Source of the DNA: Pholiota molesta
Lineage: Eukaryota; Basidiomycota; Agaricomycetes; Agaricales; Strophariaceae
DNA length: 64,000 bases
Assembly (NCBI GenBank): GCA_014925825.1
Contig: JACGCK010000009.1
Coordinates: 796,400 to 860,399, forward strand
Reading direction: 5' to 3'
Part shown: piece after piece, positions 1 to 12,700 of the stretch
Layout of the letters: every line of letters begins with the position of its first letter
Position numbering within the stretch: position 1 is the first letter of the stretch
Notes under the pieces: generated by a model
Told to the model about the DNA's origin: nothing
Databases searched by the model: none
The model's input: the letters and a program-made list of their open reading frames with translations, nothing else
Position numbers and translations under genes: made by a program

Positions 1-488
1 CTAATGCTCTTTCTTGTAGGTTCGCGCGGTGTCTGTGGAAGATAAGAACTCTGCGGTCGAGACCGTTTCGCGGGAAAAAGCTACCTCGGATCCCGGATCT
101 GTGGGTGCACCCATGTCGGGAGTAGTTGTTGAGGTGAGAGTCAAAGAAGGCCAGGAGATTAAGAAGGGAGATCCTGTTTGTGGTGAGTGATATCTGCCGT
201 GCGTTTTAAAAAAGACACAGGTCAGCTGATGAGAAAACTATGAACAGTTCTGAGCGCTATGAAGGTGAGTTTTCGAAGTCAGTTCTATGATTTCTTTCAC
301 AGATAAACTGATTGTTGCATGTCAGATGGAATCTGCCGTCACAGCACCCGTTTCTGGACACATCAAGCGTGTGGTTGTCCAAGAAGGTAAGCGGTGTTAT
401 ATTATCATACCCAGTATAAGCTTCTTAACTATTCTGTGTAGGTGATTCGATCAACCAGGGCGACTTGACTGTAGAGATCGTCCATTAA
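1..488 (+). CDS. PYC: Pyruvate carboxylase, C-terminal biotinyl domain (partial)
   Basis: This is the 3' end of pyruvate carboxylase, the ATP-dependent enzyme that carboxylates pyruvate to oxaloacetate. The gene starts before the window. The visible part is the biotinyl/lipoyl carrier domain. It contains GAPMSGVVVEVRVKEGQ, then KGDPVCVLSAMKME, in which the Lys of AMKM carries biotin, and it ends GDSINQGDLTVEIVH before the stop at 486-488. I place introns at 183-247, 265-325 and 387-441. The exon between the first two is only 17 nt (248-264) and the biotin motif is split AMK|M across exons. All splice sites are GT-AG and the frame is continuous. The next gene is convergent. The family call is firm because the biotin motif and C-terminal fold match; only the upstream domains are out of view. 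Confidence 0.95.
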
Positions 489-1157
489 AAAAACTTTTTG
501 CTGCCCAACTTGTTGTCTTGATATGTGTATTAGAATACAAAGAACAATGTAACGAATGAAAACCATTATGCACGAATCATAGTCATATTCAATTTTCCTA
601 TTGGTTCACAGGTACATACCTGCAGGGGAGCATTGAATCTGTAAAGATATCTGTTTCATGGGTAGGAAACAGGCAACCTCCATTGCAAAGCTTATTCACT
701 TGGTATTCAAATTGGATTCAATAGGATTTCAATGGCGTTATCTGTCGGAACTTAATGTGACGATGCGGACACTCAGCAATCCAGATTTCATAACTCGCGA
801 TCGAGGAGGAATTTTCATTCATTGCTTCGTGATATTAACGGACATCTCGGATTTTTAATTCCACCAGTTGGAGCAGCGACTGCGAACTGTGTACGCATGC
901 CAATAGACTACCTCATCGACAAGCTTGGACAAGAAAAGGCCAATTATTGACTGGTCTAGCCTCCACAACTCACGGGTGCGCCACAAAAAGAACTGGAACG
1001 ACTGGCTATTGGGGCGGTAAAAACACGGTGATAAAGGAAGGGCTTCTGGGTATTCTTTTGCACATAAATATCAACGGCGTTTTCGAAGGCTACGTCGCAT
1101 TGGTAACCAGTAGGTAATGCCTGATGATTATGGTACAAGTTTGGTTTTATCGAGTAT
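489..1157. other. Convergent intergenic region PYC / nitronate monooxygenase
   Basis: About 670 bp lie between two converging stop codons. The first 100 bp are AT-rich, as expected of a 3' UTR. The short open frames here show no family resemblance and I see no RNA gene or repeat. Confidence 0.6.
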
Positions 1158-2719
1158 TTACACGAGGTTGAGAAGGCCCGCAGTGTATTTTATGCGGTGT
1201 GTACATTCTTCGTGAAGTTCTTTGACAATTTCCTGCGAGGTAAGATGAAGAGGTAAGTACACATCCTGGGATCGTTCTCGCCAACGAAATGAAAGAATGA
1301 GGAATACACACCATGGCCGGTTTAATCTGGGACATTAATCCCACTCCAGACCCTCCCCAAACGAGGATGCGGTTGCTATCATCTTCTCGCAGGCCTTGCT
1401 CAAATTTCTCCCGTATTATAGTAATATCTTCTCCTCGATCGTAGTCGTCGACGGTAGCTATAATAGATAAATAAACAGATAGGAAGAAATTGAGCTTTTT
1501 CGACGGCCAGCGGCACGGGTAATTGCTTACCGTTTCTCAGTCCTCTTCCATCAATGCCCTTCGGCCACCCCAAAGTGTTCCTCGCGTAATCAAACGCCAT
1601 TGTGCGCACTGACGCGGTGGACTCCGCATCAAGAAGGGCACGGCGCTGGCCGTCTGTGTACCTGCTCTCCGGGGACAGGAGAAAGCGCGTTCCCAGGACC
1701 ACGCCAGAGGCTCCCAGGGCGAGGAGCGCGGCGACCTGGGCGCCCGTGGCTACGCCTCCTGCTGCAAGGATGGGCGGTCCGTCTCTTTCGGGGACCAGGC
1801 TGGCAATGAGCGGGAAGAGCGTAAAAAGGGGCAGACCTGCGGAGAGACCGTGTCCGCCGGCTTCATTCCCTTTCGAGAGACAAATAACAAAAGGTTAGTT
1901 AAGTTTAGATGATAGCGTGACTTTCATTCAATACGCGATGCATCGCATTGAGACTGCGCTTGCATTTTTGTGGCATTGCATTACATTGAGAAAGCCAGCA
2001 GAGTACAAGTTCCGAACCTTGGGCCACGATGACATCAGCTTTCCATTCTTTCAGCGCAGCGAGGGCTTGCGCGACGGTGGAGATCTGGACGAAGATCATG
2101 ACAGCATCTGCGCTGCCTGCGCGCGGATCATGTTCGCGGACATAATTAACCCAGGCGCCTATGTCCTCGCCAAAGGAGAGCCAGATGGCTTGCACGCGGC
2201 TGGCGAGGGCGATGTCAAGGAGCTCTTTGCCTTTGGAAGGGGACTTGTCAAGTAGCCAGCAGAGAAAGCCAACACCGATGCGAACGGTGTCCTGCGCACT
2301 AGTGTGCAGAAGCTGACGCGCGAGACTTATCTCCTTCCTGAGCCAGTCCGGAGCATCGTAGCCTATTCAAACGATTCCGGTGGAAATTTGAGAATTGAGT
2401 GGATCTCGTAGATCCAATAAATTGAGGCATTTCACTGGTGAGATGATGCGAACCTGCAGCCAAGAAGCCAAAGCCGCCACCCAGCGTGACGGATGCTGCG
2501 AGAGCACCTATAAGGCATAGCCGTGGATAAATATCTAGGATGTTTGATATTGTAGGGGGTGCGGTGTACCTCCGCTGGCACCTGCCATGGCACCGGATAC
2601 GATGGGAGATTTTATTCCTGAGATGTTTGTTAGGTTCTGAGCTTAATCGGATGTGTTGGAGTGAAACACATACCCAGCAATTTAGTGAAGGGTGTTTGGA
2701 TGGGCGTGTTCTGTTCCAT
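1158..2719 (-). CDS. Nitronate monooxygenase (2-nitropropane dioxygenase family)
   Basis: This is an FMN-dependent TIM-barrel enzyme that oxidises alkyl nitronates to carbonyl compounds and nitrite. The start MEQNTPIQTPFTKLLG at 2719 runs across an intron into IKSPIVSGAMAGASGG, the usual N-terminal flavin-site segment. Then come GALAASVTLGGGFGFLAAG, GYDAPDWLRKEI, the GNEAGGHG loop that carries the catalytic-region His of class I enzymes, and GASGVVLGTRFLLSPES near the phosphate-binding end. The C-terminus is EIVKELHEECTHR and runs to the stop at 1158-1160. I see six short GT-AG introns and an unbroken frame, for roughly 370 aa, normal for fungal members. The gene is head-to-head with SmB, with 215 bp between start codons, so the two probably share a bidirectional promoter. 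Substrate specificity cannot be read from sequence. Confidence 0.93.
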
Positions 2720-2934
2720 GTTAGTGGGTCAAGAAGAGAGACTAGGCAGTCATGCGATCTTAAATGAGAGGACCGGTAACAAATGCTTTCTGACGGGCAC
2801 GGGCGGGCACATGAAATTGAAGAGAGACATAGCGGTGGCAGTGCATTTGCCTAGGACGTTTGTATGGCGTTGTTTGTAGAAAATTGAGAAAGGAGGGCCT
2901 CGCGCCTTGAACGTTCTCCAACGCGTCGCCCATC
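2720..2934. promoter_or_regulatory. Bidirectional promoter, nitronate monooxygenase / SmB
   Basis: Only 215 bp separate the two divergent start codons, so both promoters and 5' leaders must lie here. I see no clear TATA box. This is inferred from gene arrangement, not from a recognised motif. Confidence 0.6.
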
Positions 2935-3719
2935 ATGGTAAGCATTGCGATCTCCTTGCGATCCACAGTACTCATGAGTCCACTCTCTCTGCCATGCATC
3001 TAGCCTCCTCCCAAATCCAAAGGCGGAAAGATGCTTAGTCTCATCAACTGGAGACTAAAAGTTACGATTAACGATGGTCGCGCTCTGACAGGCCAAATGC
3101 TGGCATTTGACCGCCACATGAACTTGGTCCTCGCAGAGTGCGAGGAATTCAGACGAGTACGGCCCAAGAAAAAGGCCGGAGAGGAAACAGCCCCGGAACA
3201 GGAGATGAAGCGCTCGCTAGGACTGGTTATTCTCCGCGGCGAAACTGTCGTCAGCATAAGTGTTGAGGGACCCCCACCCGTTGTGGATGAGGACAAAAAG
3301 AACGCGGTGCGTGTTTACCAGACCTCTAACCGTTGGACTTCATCTCATCAGACGGATACAGCTTCCTGTTGGTCCTGGACGTGGTATGCCTGCAGGACGT
3401 GGTATGGGAATGATGCCTCCAAGTATGTGTTTTGCAGTCCTTGGCACATTCGTTTCTATTCTTTGTTTTGTTTTTTCTGATTCGGTTATCTTTAAATAGT
3501 GGGGCCCCCATCTCTAGCTCGGCCTCCTATGCCGTTTGCACCTCCAGGTATGGCAGGTCCCCCTCCGGGCTTCAGACCCCCTGGCTTCCCTCCTGGTATG
3601 CCTTTCCCGCCTCCTCCTGGATTCGCGGGCCCTCCTCCTGGGTATGTTTCTATCGCTTGGCCTTCCCATTGTTTCCCTCTTGGCTTACATTTATTTACAG
3701 GTTCCAACCACCCCAATGA
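2935..3719 (+). CDS. SMB1: Small nuclear ribonucleoprotein SmB
   Basis: This is a core Sm protein of the spliceosomal snRNPs; it sits in the heptameric ring on U1, U2, U4 and U5 snRNA. Exons are 2935-2937, 3004-3306, 3362-3422, 3500-3641 and 3701-3719, giving 175 aa. The first coding exon is the ATG alone. Reading across the first intron gives MPPPKSKGGKMLSLINWRLK, the standard SmB start. Sm1 (VTINDGRALTGQMLAFDRHM) and Sm2 (RSLGLVILRGETVVSISVEG) are present with a charged loop between them. The tail is rich in Gly-Met-Pro, with PGRGMPAGRGMGMMPP and repeated PPGF/PPPG blocks, and ends GFQPPQ. The proline-rich tail separates SmB from the other Sm proteins. All splice sites are GT-AG and every junction keeps frame. 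Confidence 0.96.
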
Positions 3720-6700
3720 TTCTTTCTGGAGGTCAGTGGCGTTAAACAGCGAACGGGAAGAGATTTATTTTAGTGTATGTATTCACTGTCGCGAATATGG
3801 GCTGTGTTGTGTAACGTGTGTCTCCAATTCGCCTTTTGCTATCCCATATTTCTTTTTCATTGTTGTATTGCTTGCTAGGCCATCATCTGAGTCACACACA
3901 CCATGCTGCGGAACTTGTTTCTGTTTCTGGAACCCCGACCCAAGTACTATTTGTCAATTGATACTTGCATTTTGATGCCTGTCGTCGCAGCATTGCAAGT
4001 TGCAAGTCTAGCCCACGAAACTTTATAGGGTCGAAAGCATACTTGACATCAGTATTCTGAGCTCGGTGCTATGTCTTGAATTGGCCATCCTATATAACAT
4101 GTGGATGATTGCATCAGGGCGCGGTTACCAAGTACGACGTTCAATTCACTTCGCGGTCCTCTACGGAGAAATCTAAACGGAACCAATCTCATACTCTTCA
4201 TCCCCATATTCACGGGAGAAGCACCCACTAAATTTGATGTCTCGTCTTACGTCCTCTCCACATCCTATGATGTAACAAGCAGTATTTGACTCGAGCGCCG
4301 TGTTATCCTGGGACCCTCCTCAGCCTCGCCAGGTCGATCTCCTGGGTGTCTAACGACTTTTAGGCGCCTTTTCACACATATCCTCGCTTCCATCAAAAAT
4401 CTCTGCAGCCTGCAGGCTTGCGTGCTCTTGTGTGTGCAACCCGGCAAATCAGGCTGAACAATTCGGCGAATTGATGCAAAACTCTATTAGATGGTCCCGA
4501 TGTGCTACTATTTGGTCGGTACTATCGCCACTGCTATGTCTTCCAATGTTCCTTGTCTGGAATTCTTCGTCGTTTAAAAATACTGCCCATTCAGCAATAG
4601 TGTCAAAGACCCGCTCAAAGGCCGATCGAAATCGCGCGCAAGTTGCGACTGCATTGCATGGTTTCTATGGGTTGCCTAGTCCAAACTATTGACCATGCGA
4701 CGATGGGTGTCCACTGACCACTGTCATTGTCAAGACTCAATATATTCGTGTGTGAGCAAGAGCTTGTAACAACGTAGATAGAGTTCAATGGCATTAAGAT
4801 GGCGTGCAATAACTATTGCATCTTGCGTCAGCGCCGGTAGATTTACTGCATAAGCATAATTGTCAGCTACCTCCTTCTCGTTATTCGAGAACATTGGTCT
4901 GATTTAATAAGTCAGCATTGCAGAGTCAGGCTTATCTGCAGCTGCAGGGTAGAGTAGTGTAGCCTTTAATTTGAGTAAGGGTTTTGAGTCAGGGTTTTTC
5001 TGGAAATGAGCTCTAAGCTGCAAGTATCTAGTAACTGCGACGACGAGGGGTAGAATGGCTCTGTCAAGCTGACATTTGGTGTAATTTCTCGAGGGAAAAA
5101 CGGGGTCATGAATACAGAGGGCCAAACCTTTACCTCTTATCGCGCAGATACGAAAAGAAGCAGATTGGATAGTAAATATGAGTAATGCGAAGGCTCGCCT
5201 CCCGCGAAGTTCAAACGCCTTATCCAGCGGCAGAGTCGTATAATTGATGCCGTTGATGCGTACTTACCCTGGTGTGAGCGCGTCTATTTGTGCAACACTA
5301 CCGCCGGTCCCTGATCGGGACATATGGCGCAAGCCATTGGAGGAGATTGGAGGCCACTGGTGATTTATCAGCGCGACGTGGGCTTCGTCAAGCTCCAAAA
5401 GGTCAAGATAAGTAATAAGTCGAGATACCGGCGCTACTCGTGATGGCACAAAAATAGATGAATATTGAATGCCGACGTCCGTGACGCCCGTCGCTTGTGG
5501 GGCACCATATAGACATGGAAAAATGTTACCATGTGTCTATGTTAAAGCGTACTTTCTAAGCGCTGTGTGCATCTCTGCGCATCTTCAGCGTAGATATGTC
5601 CTGGTATGTCCTTATATTTGGGTTATCAGCAGGCCTTGTGATTGTTAGCTATGGCAGTACGCTTGGATTATGCGGTATGTTGCTCTATGACGAAGACTGA
5701 TGAACGGTGAATAATGTTTTAGAGTGAGGTACGACGGTACCGACATAAGGAGCGCGCAATCAATGTGATGGTGGCTTGATTTACGGAGGGCGCGACAAGA
5801 TAAAGCATCCGAAATACTCAAATACTCATCTGAAGGTGAACATTCGCCGGAACTTGGTCGCAAGTATGTATTAACTTTGGTCTGTGCACTGGCTTAACGA
5901 CGTTTGGAAGGTCTTGGAAGGTGGAGTGAAGGATTCGCGCCCGGTGTCCAAGAGCCGTTAACAAAATGACTGGACTCTAGAGTCATCTCTGCGTTGTTCC
6001 GTTACGCGACCTACGCTAGTCTCGCTTTGTCTGCCATATCGTCATCGTTCAGAGTATCAGCTGAATTCAAAGGTTCAATTTCAATACAAAGTGCAAGGCA
6101 GAACGCGTACATACTCGCTCAGAGCGCGTGAGGGTCCCGCAGTAGCATTGAAGAGTTTTCTTGAGTCTTGAGAGTTCCAATCGAAATCCCGCTCCATCCA
6201 GGGCCTTCCGGGCTGTATCAGGCGTACGCGCTCGTACTTACGCGCTCGGGCAAATTGAATATTGGTTATTCGAATAAAATCAAATGAACCTCCTAAAAGT
6301 AACATTTCATATAACAGTTGTTCCCATCAGCTGCCCAGAAATAAACTTTATCCTGATTTGGTAGTATCGGGCTCGGGGTGAAATTGTGAACTAGGGGATC
6401 CTGATCATGAGATGGGAAAGGATGGAGTCAAATTGCCATTCGCAGTGGCCGTGGGGGCAGATCCAAAGGCAGGACGCTACAGGACGTCCAGCGTGTCCGG
6501 CGCAGGGTCTTGCAACGCATTTGTTGCAAGACAACCCCGCGCTCCATCCGAGATCCGTCTACTATCTCGTCTGTGTGTCGGACGTCGTGTCTGCGTGACA
6601 AGAAATAAACTTGAGGGAGACAACATGGAAACTTTCTGGAAATGCAGACACTCCGGTTCCGGTGAATGAAAATTAATATGATGATAGAGTCTTGGAGCTT

Positions 6701-9700
6701 CTAGGGACGTGGCCATTCATTGGAAGGGAAAGCAGGGGTATGTTCAATTGGGAAACTGGACGTGCGACAGGTAGATACTAGATATCACGTTAGGGGAGCA
6801 GCTGAGCAGGGTTACGAGCGCACTATCCTAACGAGGCAGTCCCCGACGCAACTGGAGTCGATTTGGTAGGGCTTGCATCCCGACATCGCATCAAGATGAC
6901 GGTGAGTAGTGAGTAGCTATAGTGATGCAAGCTTGGAAGAAAAGCACAGCGGCCTCGATTACCTCCCTATATCAGTTCTGCTTGTGTGAAAAAGACCTCG
7001 AGAAAAGTATAGTAGTTGCATTCCATCATAATCTTATCATTTTGAGCCGCATAGACTGACAACGCCATCCACAAGGAGGTATTTAACTTTGAAGGCCAGG
7101 ACAGGCAGGCACGGTCAGTGGCAGGAGTGTGCTGATGGTCACGAGTACCCATTCCTAAAAGTGCGGACATAATTAGGAAGAGGAGATATATCCGTCAGGT
7201 AGGTGTAGAAAGGTTAAGCTTGCTTAATCGCACCAGGGTTACATCTCGAAAGCTTGTAGCGTTAGGGGCCAGCTGATGCGGAAGCGCTTGTCTTCGGCGC
7301 TGCGTCCTGATCATGTCAATTGTTTAATTATTGAGGTTGAGCTCAAATGAACTCGCTTATAAATCGCTTGATGGATGAGCGGTGGATCAAGGCTGGGCCG
7401 CTGTCACTTATAAAGTTTGACGAGGAGAGGATAGAATGGATCGTCGCCAATCCCGCCTCCCGTTTTGTACAGTCTGCGCAGAGTTGAAACAAAAATTAAG
7501 TGGCAAGTGGTGAATGCAACGTCACTGCGTTGATGAGATCGTGCTAACCGTGCGCATAAAGTGGATTAGAGTTAGGATCGAGATCGACCGCCATTATTTA
7601 TGCTCTAGTCAGTATCAGCTGCGACTTGCTATCTATCGGACACTCGAGCTTGTTTGAACCTCGAAGAGAAGGTTATCATTGCAGCTTGTGAATCTAGACA
7701 TTTTCTTACGCCATCCATGATGATCATATCTTCTGACGTGCATGGTTCGCTGCGCAGTTGTTGGCTCCGTCATCGACAAGAACCACGAGACTGTAAGTTG
7801 AGTCCAGACTCTAGAACTTGTAAGTAGGAGATCAAGGAGGGCTGGCAGGATGGCAGTCCTCGTAGTGACTGGGGCGATAGGCAGATCATGATTCCATAGA
7901 ACAATGACACTGTGATTTGTGCCCCAATATCCATCCTATACTGTATACTTGCATTTTTTTATGATGACAGTCGATGATCGCAAAGGCACGCTTGCACCGC
8001 GTATGGCCATAGGCAAGCAAAATTATTGCATACAACCCCTTTCATAAGTCATAGTTGAATACTCTGGGGATGGGGTCTGGACAGCTTATGTTTATAGATT
8101 TGCTTGACAGTCACTATTTCGGCATTCAATTCAAGAGCGAGCGCGATGGGCGCGTGGGTCCCAGGTAAATGCGTGCGTGACCGGCCTGTCAACGCCAATA
8201 TTAATGCACTTGACTTTTTTTAAGGGTTTACTTTCAGTCCCTAGCTTTCGATGTGTTGCGGATATGCGGCATGGGTGAGAGCATCGCTGATATTATGCCG
8301 CCTCGGAGGTACGTATATAAAGGCTGATTGTTGGAGCCTTTACCAAAATCTGCAGGTAACGCAGAGCAGAGGAAGGTAAAAATAAGCAGGCAAATTCGCT
8401 CCCGACGCAGGCGGGTGGGAATGCCTAAGAGGCTACGTTATCTATTAGCGAAAGCACAATAGAACAACGATAGAACAATGGCCTACAATGGCGTATTGTG
8501 TAGACCACTACTTACCTCACACTTTCATTAAACGCCGCATTGAAGGGAGAAGAAAACAAGCTCTGAACCGTGTCAGACCATGCCCTGCAGATCACCAAGC
8601 GAATGTCACAGGATGGCTAATGTGAGAAGGCTTCCAAGGTAGACTTCCCTCGGCCGCACTCGCAGCCGCGCGCGCTTTACGCGTACGCTGCGCGCATTAG
8701 GCCGTTTACATATGACTTACGGCATCCGGTCACTTTTACCATAATGGGACAGGCGCGAGCCACGTTCCATGATGGCGGGTGAGTATTGCCTTTTCTGGAG
8801 CAGAGGGCCCATCTGAAGATTGATGCAGTTCTCTGATGCGTTCTTGCGGCGAGAGTACTTGCGGGCGCATGACCCTTGAGAGGAAGTCCTGACCTGTCCT
8901 CCTGAGCGAGCTTGAATGAGTCTTGCATTCGCCGTCCGAGCGCGCATTATGCGTGTGGAGCGTGCTGCGTGCGAAATGGTCCCCAAACTCTTCAAGTGGT
9001 GGGGCGCGTGAGGCAAAGTGAATGCGGCACGTTACAGATATAGTGACTTGTCCTCTTGTAGACTGCGCAGCGCGCACATTAAGAAAGCTCCAAGTAGCAA
9101 AGCGGTGGCCGCCAATCGCAGCCAAGTGGGTATGAGGCGCCGGGGGAACGAATGCGTCTATCGACCAGCCGCCAGGTGGCGAAATATGACCATCCTTCAT
9201 CGCATTCACAGCCCAAGGAAGTAATCATGACAGCATACTTCGCGGGATCGAATTGATTATTCCATGTTGAAATATTTGCGTCTCGGAGCGCGACCTGAAA
9301 TGGGCGCACGAGTAAATCGGATGCGGACGAAGTGGCAGAAGGACGAGATGTCTGTGTCGGGAAGGAGTCCTTATGCAGCGACGATGACCGCTCCCGGGAC
9401 CTTGATTGGACCTTGAGACTTTGGTGTGTGATGCATTTTTGATTCTGACCCCAAATAAGTTGTTTTGTGACTTGCGCCTGGAACGTTAACTTTGCCAGTG
9501 TTCGCCTGCCGCAGCCAAGGCGAACAACGCAGTTTTGGCTCTGTGTGGGATAACAGCGAGTCAAGTTGTATATACATGACCCTAACATGGGGTTGCATAC
9601 TGTCGGTCGACAGACAGGCAGATGCCACCAAGTGGAGCCAGCGCCAAGGTAGTCTTCCGGAAGCTGGACACGTATCTCGCAGAAGCATCCGCTAGCTTCA

Positions 9701-12700
9701 AGGAAGATTTCGCGTATTCAATTGATTCTGTTTTCTTAAGAAAGAGGAAGGAAAAATACAATGATTGGAGGCCGAACATAGCTTTGGGGTCCCTCCCATG
9801 GTCTTTCCCGGGTCCTGCTGAATAGATCTCTCTCTCAGATCCATCCAGCGTCTGAAAAGGCATACCTTCGTACGTGATCTTTTTGCGCAATGTAAATATG
9901 TATTGGATGTGTATGTAACGGTCTCTTGGCATGTGGGAGTGAGTCCTTGATTTTTTTTACACGCAGAGCAGATCCCTTTTTTATTATTATTGGCCCTACT
10001 TGAATACAGAGCAAGTATGATGGCTCTTCTAAAACTAGTACAGGTAGCTTATGAGAGAGATGTGCTACTAGGATGTGTCGTGCAGTGTTAAGGCAACACC
10101 CGTGCCACCAACGTGCCATTGTGGCGCCCAACTACGCACCCCAAGTATCGTAGTTGCGAAACTGGCTTTCCACGATCCACAATAATCAATCGAGTTCTAC
10201 ATTATTCTGGAGCGTGTTCTGTACACGCTTTGAATTTTCACACCGCTCAAACTTCATGTCAGTAATTCACTCGGCCGGTGTTCTTCGACGACTTGGAGAC
10301 TACAAGAATAGCACCAACGCCGAATACAATCTGCAGAAATTTCAGTGATCTTTCAGGAATCAATTCAGATCGATCAAGGTAGGACGTGGAGTGGAGTATG
10401 TACTGCAGGAGCTTGCTATTTATGAGTTGCTATTGCTGTTACTACTGATATTTGCTTGATTAGTCTTGTTCGATGTCTATTCAGTTTCCTCATTTCCTCA
10501 TATCTTTGCTATTAGAAATATTTTATTCCTGGCCCGAGCACTACACGACGTTTGTCATCTGTTGCAATTGCTAATGATACTATCCATAATAACCATCTTC
10601 TAATCAATCTAGCTGTTGTACAAATAAGCAAGCATAGGTCCCTGCGGACAAGTTTTACCGGAGTACTTAAGTACTACATATTTGATGGACATCGACGATT
10701 GATGCCCATTTTAATGCCTATAGCTATGGGTATATTGACAGCCTTTTGACATGATACATCGCCATTCAATTCAGGTTTATTATAGTCCCACCGGGCGCAG
10801 ATGGTGCGATGTGCGTATGTGACAGTAGTCTTCGTGGAGTCTCGCGGAGTGAATATAATATATATATACCTGTAGCTTGGCTGGAGCGGCAGCGCTTTAG
10901 TCCACCAGTGGTAGCTGCCAGCAGCGGGCGTATGGCGTGCTGATCCCAAACGTGCCATCGAGCTTTATTTACCCTCTTGCATGCACGCGCGCACCTATAC
11001 AGTCTAACATTGGACGCTGTATGTTTTCTCTTTAGAGTGGGCAGGACGCATGTATTATACCACTTATGGGCGCTGTGGCAGAGCTACACCGCGCGCGCAG
11101 TGTGGGTCGGGGATCGGTGCGCGTGTGTGGTGACATGACAGGCTGTTTGAGTTGGTTTTAAATAAAGTTGGGAGCGAAGAGATAGTATAGATAGCCCGGG
11201 GTGCTGGGTATTACCGCGATAGCAAAAGGTAGTCTATAGCTATGGACGCGCCATTTATACCACATCGGCGCGAGTCCCAGGCAGGGAAGGCGCGCCGGCG
11301 CACGCGCCACGCACGCGCAGCACGCTATTGGCGCCCCAACCGACGCCGACGCGGCCTCCGTCCGCGCTCTTCTTCCGTCTCTATTTTTTCTGGCATCAGC
11401 GCAGATCAGGGCATTATCCGAAGCCTCCGCGCACGCGCGTGTGTGTCAGTCTGCAGAAAATCGATGTGACGAGGGAAGATCCCGCTGGGGGGCTGTGGCG
11501 ATATTCATAGCCCGAAGTTACTTACTTAACGAGAGCTTGTTTTGATAGGTACGGTATCGTTTACGCGGACGACGGCGTCGGGTTCGTGAAAATTTGCAGT
11601 GTTGGCATGCGATTAGTTCTTCCATGGCTTCTGGATCTGATTAATGAACATTGGCTGGGATGATGGCACGCTGGGATCTAGAAGAAGACAGACAGACAGA
11701 TCGTGATGGACGCGGGCGTGAGCGTGAACGGGGGGGAACAACGAAAGAACCTGAAAAGACACAGACACTTGGATCCAGGCAGGCTCTGAACCCAGGCGAA
11801 CCCAGATATATATATGTCGACAGAGCCCTTACCCAATAACTTACATAGTCATAGTCTTCGACGCCGCAGGCCCTCCCGGGTGACGTCCTGCCCCCGGCGG
11901 CGGCCCTTGCGCTTAAACGAGCAAGTGCCATACCCGGCGCGTGTGTCCTCCTGGACCACGCGTCCGTTACGGGCAATAATGACCCTCGGGCGGTGGAAAA
12001 TTCGACGCAGACCCGTGGCGCTCCCTCGGCGCCTGGGCGTGGCTGCCCGCAGACGCGCATCCAGCCCGCATTTATGTTGTCTGTACCTGTACTTACTTAT
12101 CAATTGGCTTGGGATCGGTGAAATCGCACCCAACGCCGCACGCCCCCGATGCACTTGCCTCCAAGTAAGTTCTGGGGTTCTGCGTTGGTTCTTGGATTTG
12201 GGCACCTTGATCGAAGGGATTCAGCGCAGCCCTCCGAGTCCAGATACATCTGCGTGTGGGGGTATTAATACGAGGGTGATGACGACGAATGCCTGATGCC
12301 CGTCATTATAATATGCCAGATCGCCCAATGCGTGTTATGATAATGTATTCCAGGCTGGAAAATGTGCCCTTCGGTGCATGGCGCTTCGCGATCGAAGGCT
12401 CGATGGGGAGACGTCTTTGGCGTATGTGCTCACTAGTCACTATCGCTACTGGGAGAGGATCTGGGCTCGCGAAGCAGAGAACCCCCCGCAGTGCGCGTGC
12501 GTGGGCATGTAGTACTAGGGATCAAGCACCGTATTGATATTCGTCGCGTTCCGAACAGAAATTACAGAACCCATGCTGTCTTTGCTCATGTTGACGCGAG
12601 GGGAGGAAGGGAAATACTTCGGCGCTTGCGCACGCCCTCCGTCGACGGTCGATCGATTGGGTTCCGGGTCGTTCGATAGGGTTTGGCTTTGGGTTTGGCT

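Noticed and set aside
9079..9588. 169-codon minus-strand ORF in the gene-poor region
   Set aside because: No motif, overlaps other equally long frames, no splice-consistent extension.
11641..12296. Overlapping 118-160 codon ORFs on both strands
   Set aside because: High GC gives long chance frames on all strands; none resembles a protein family.
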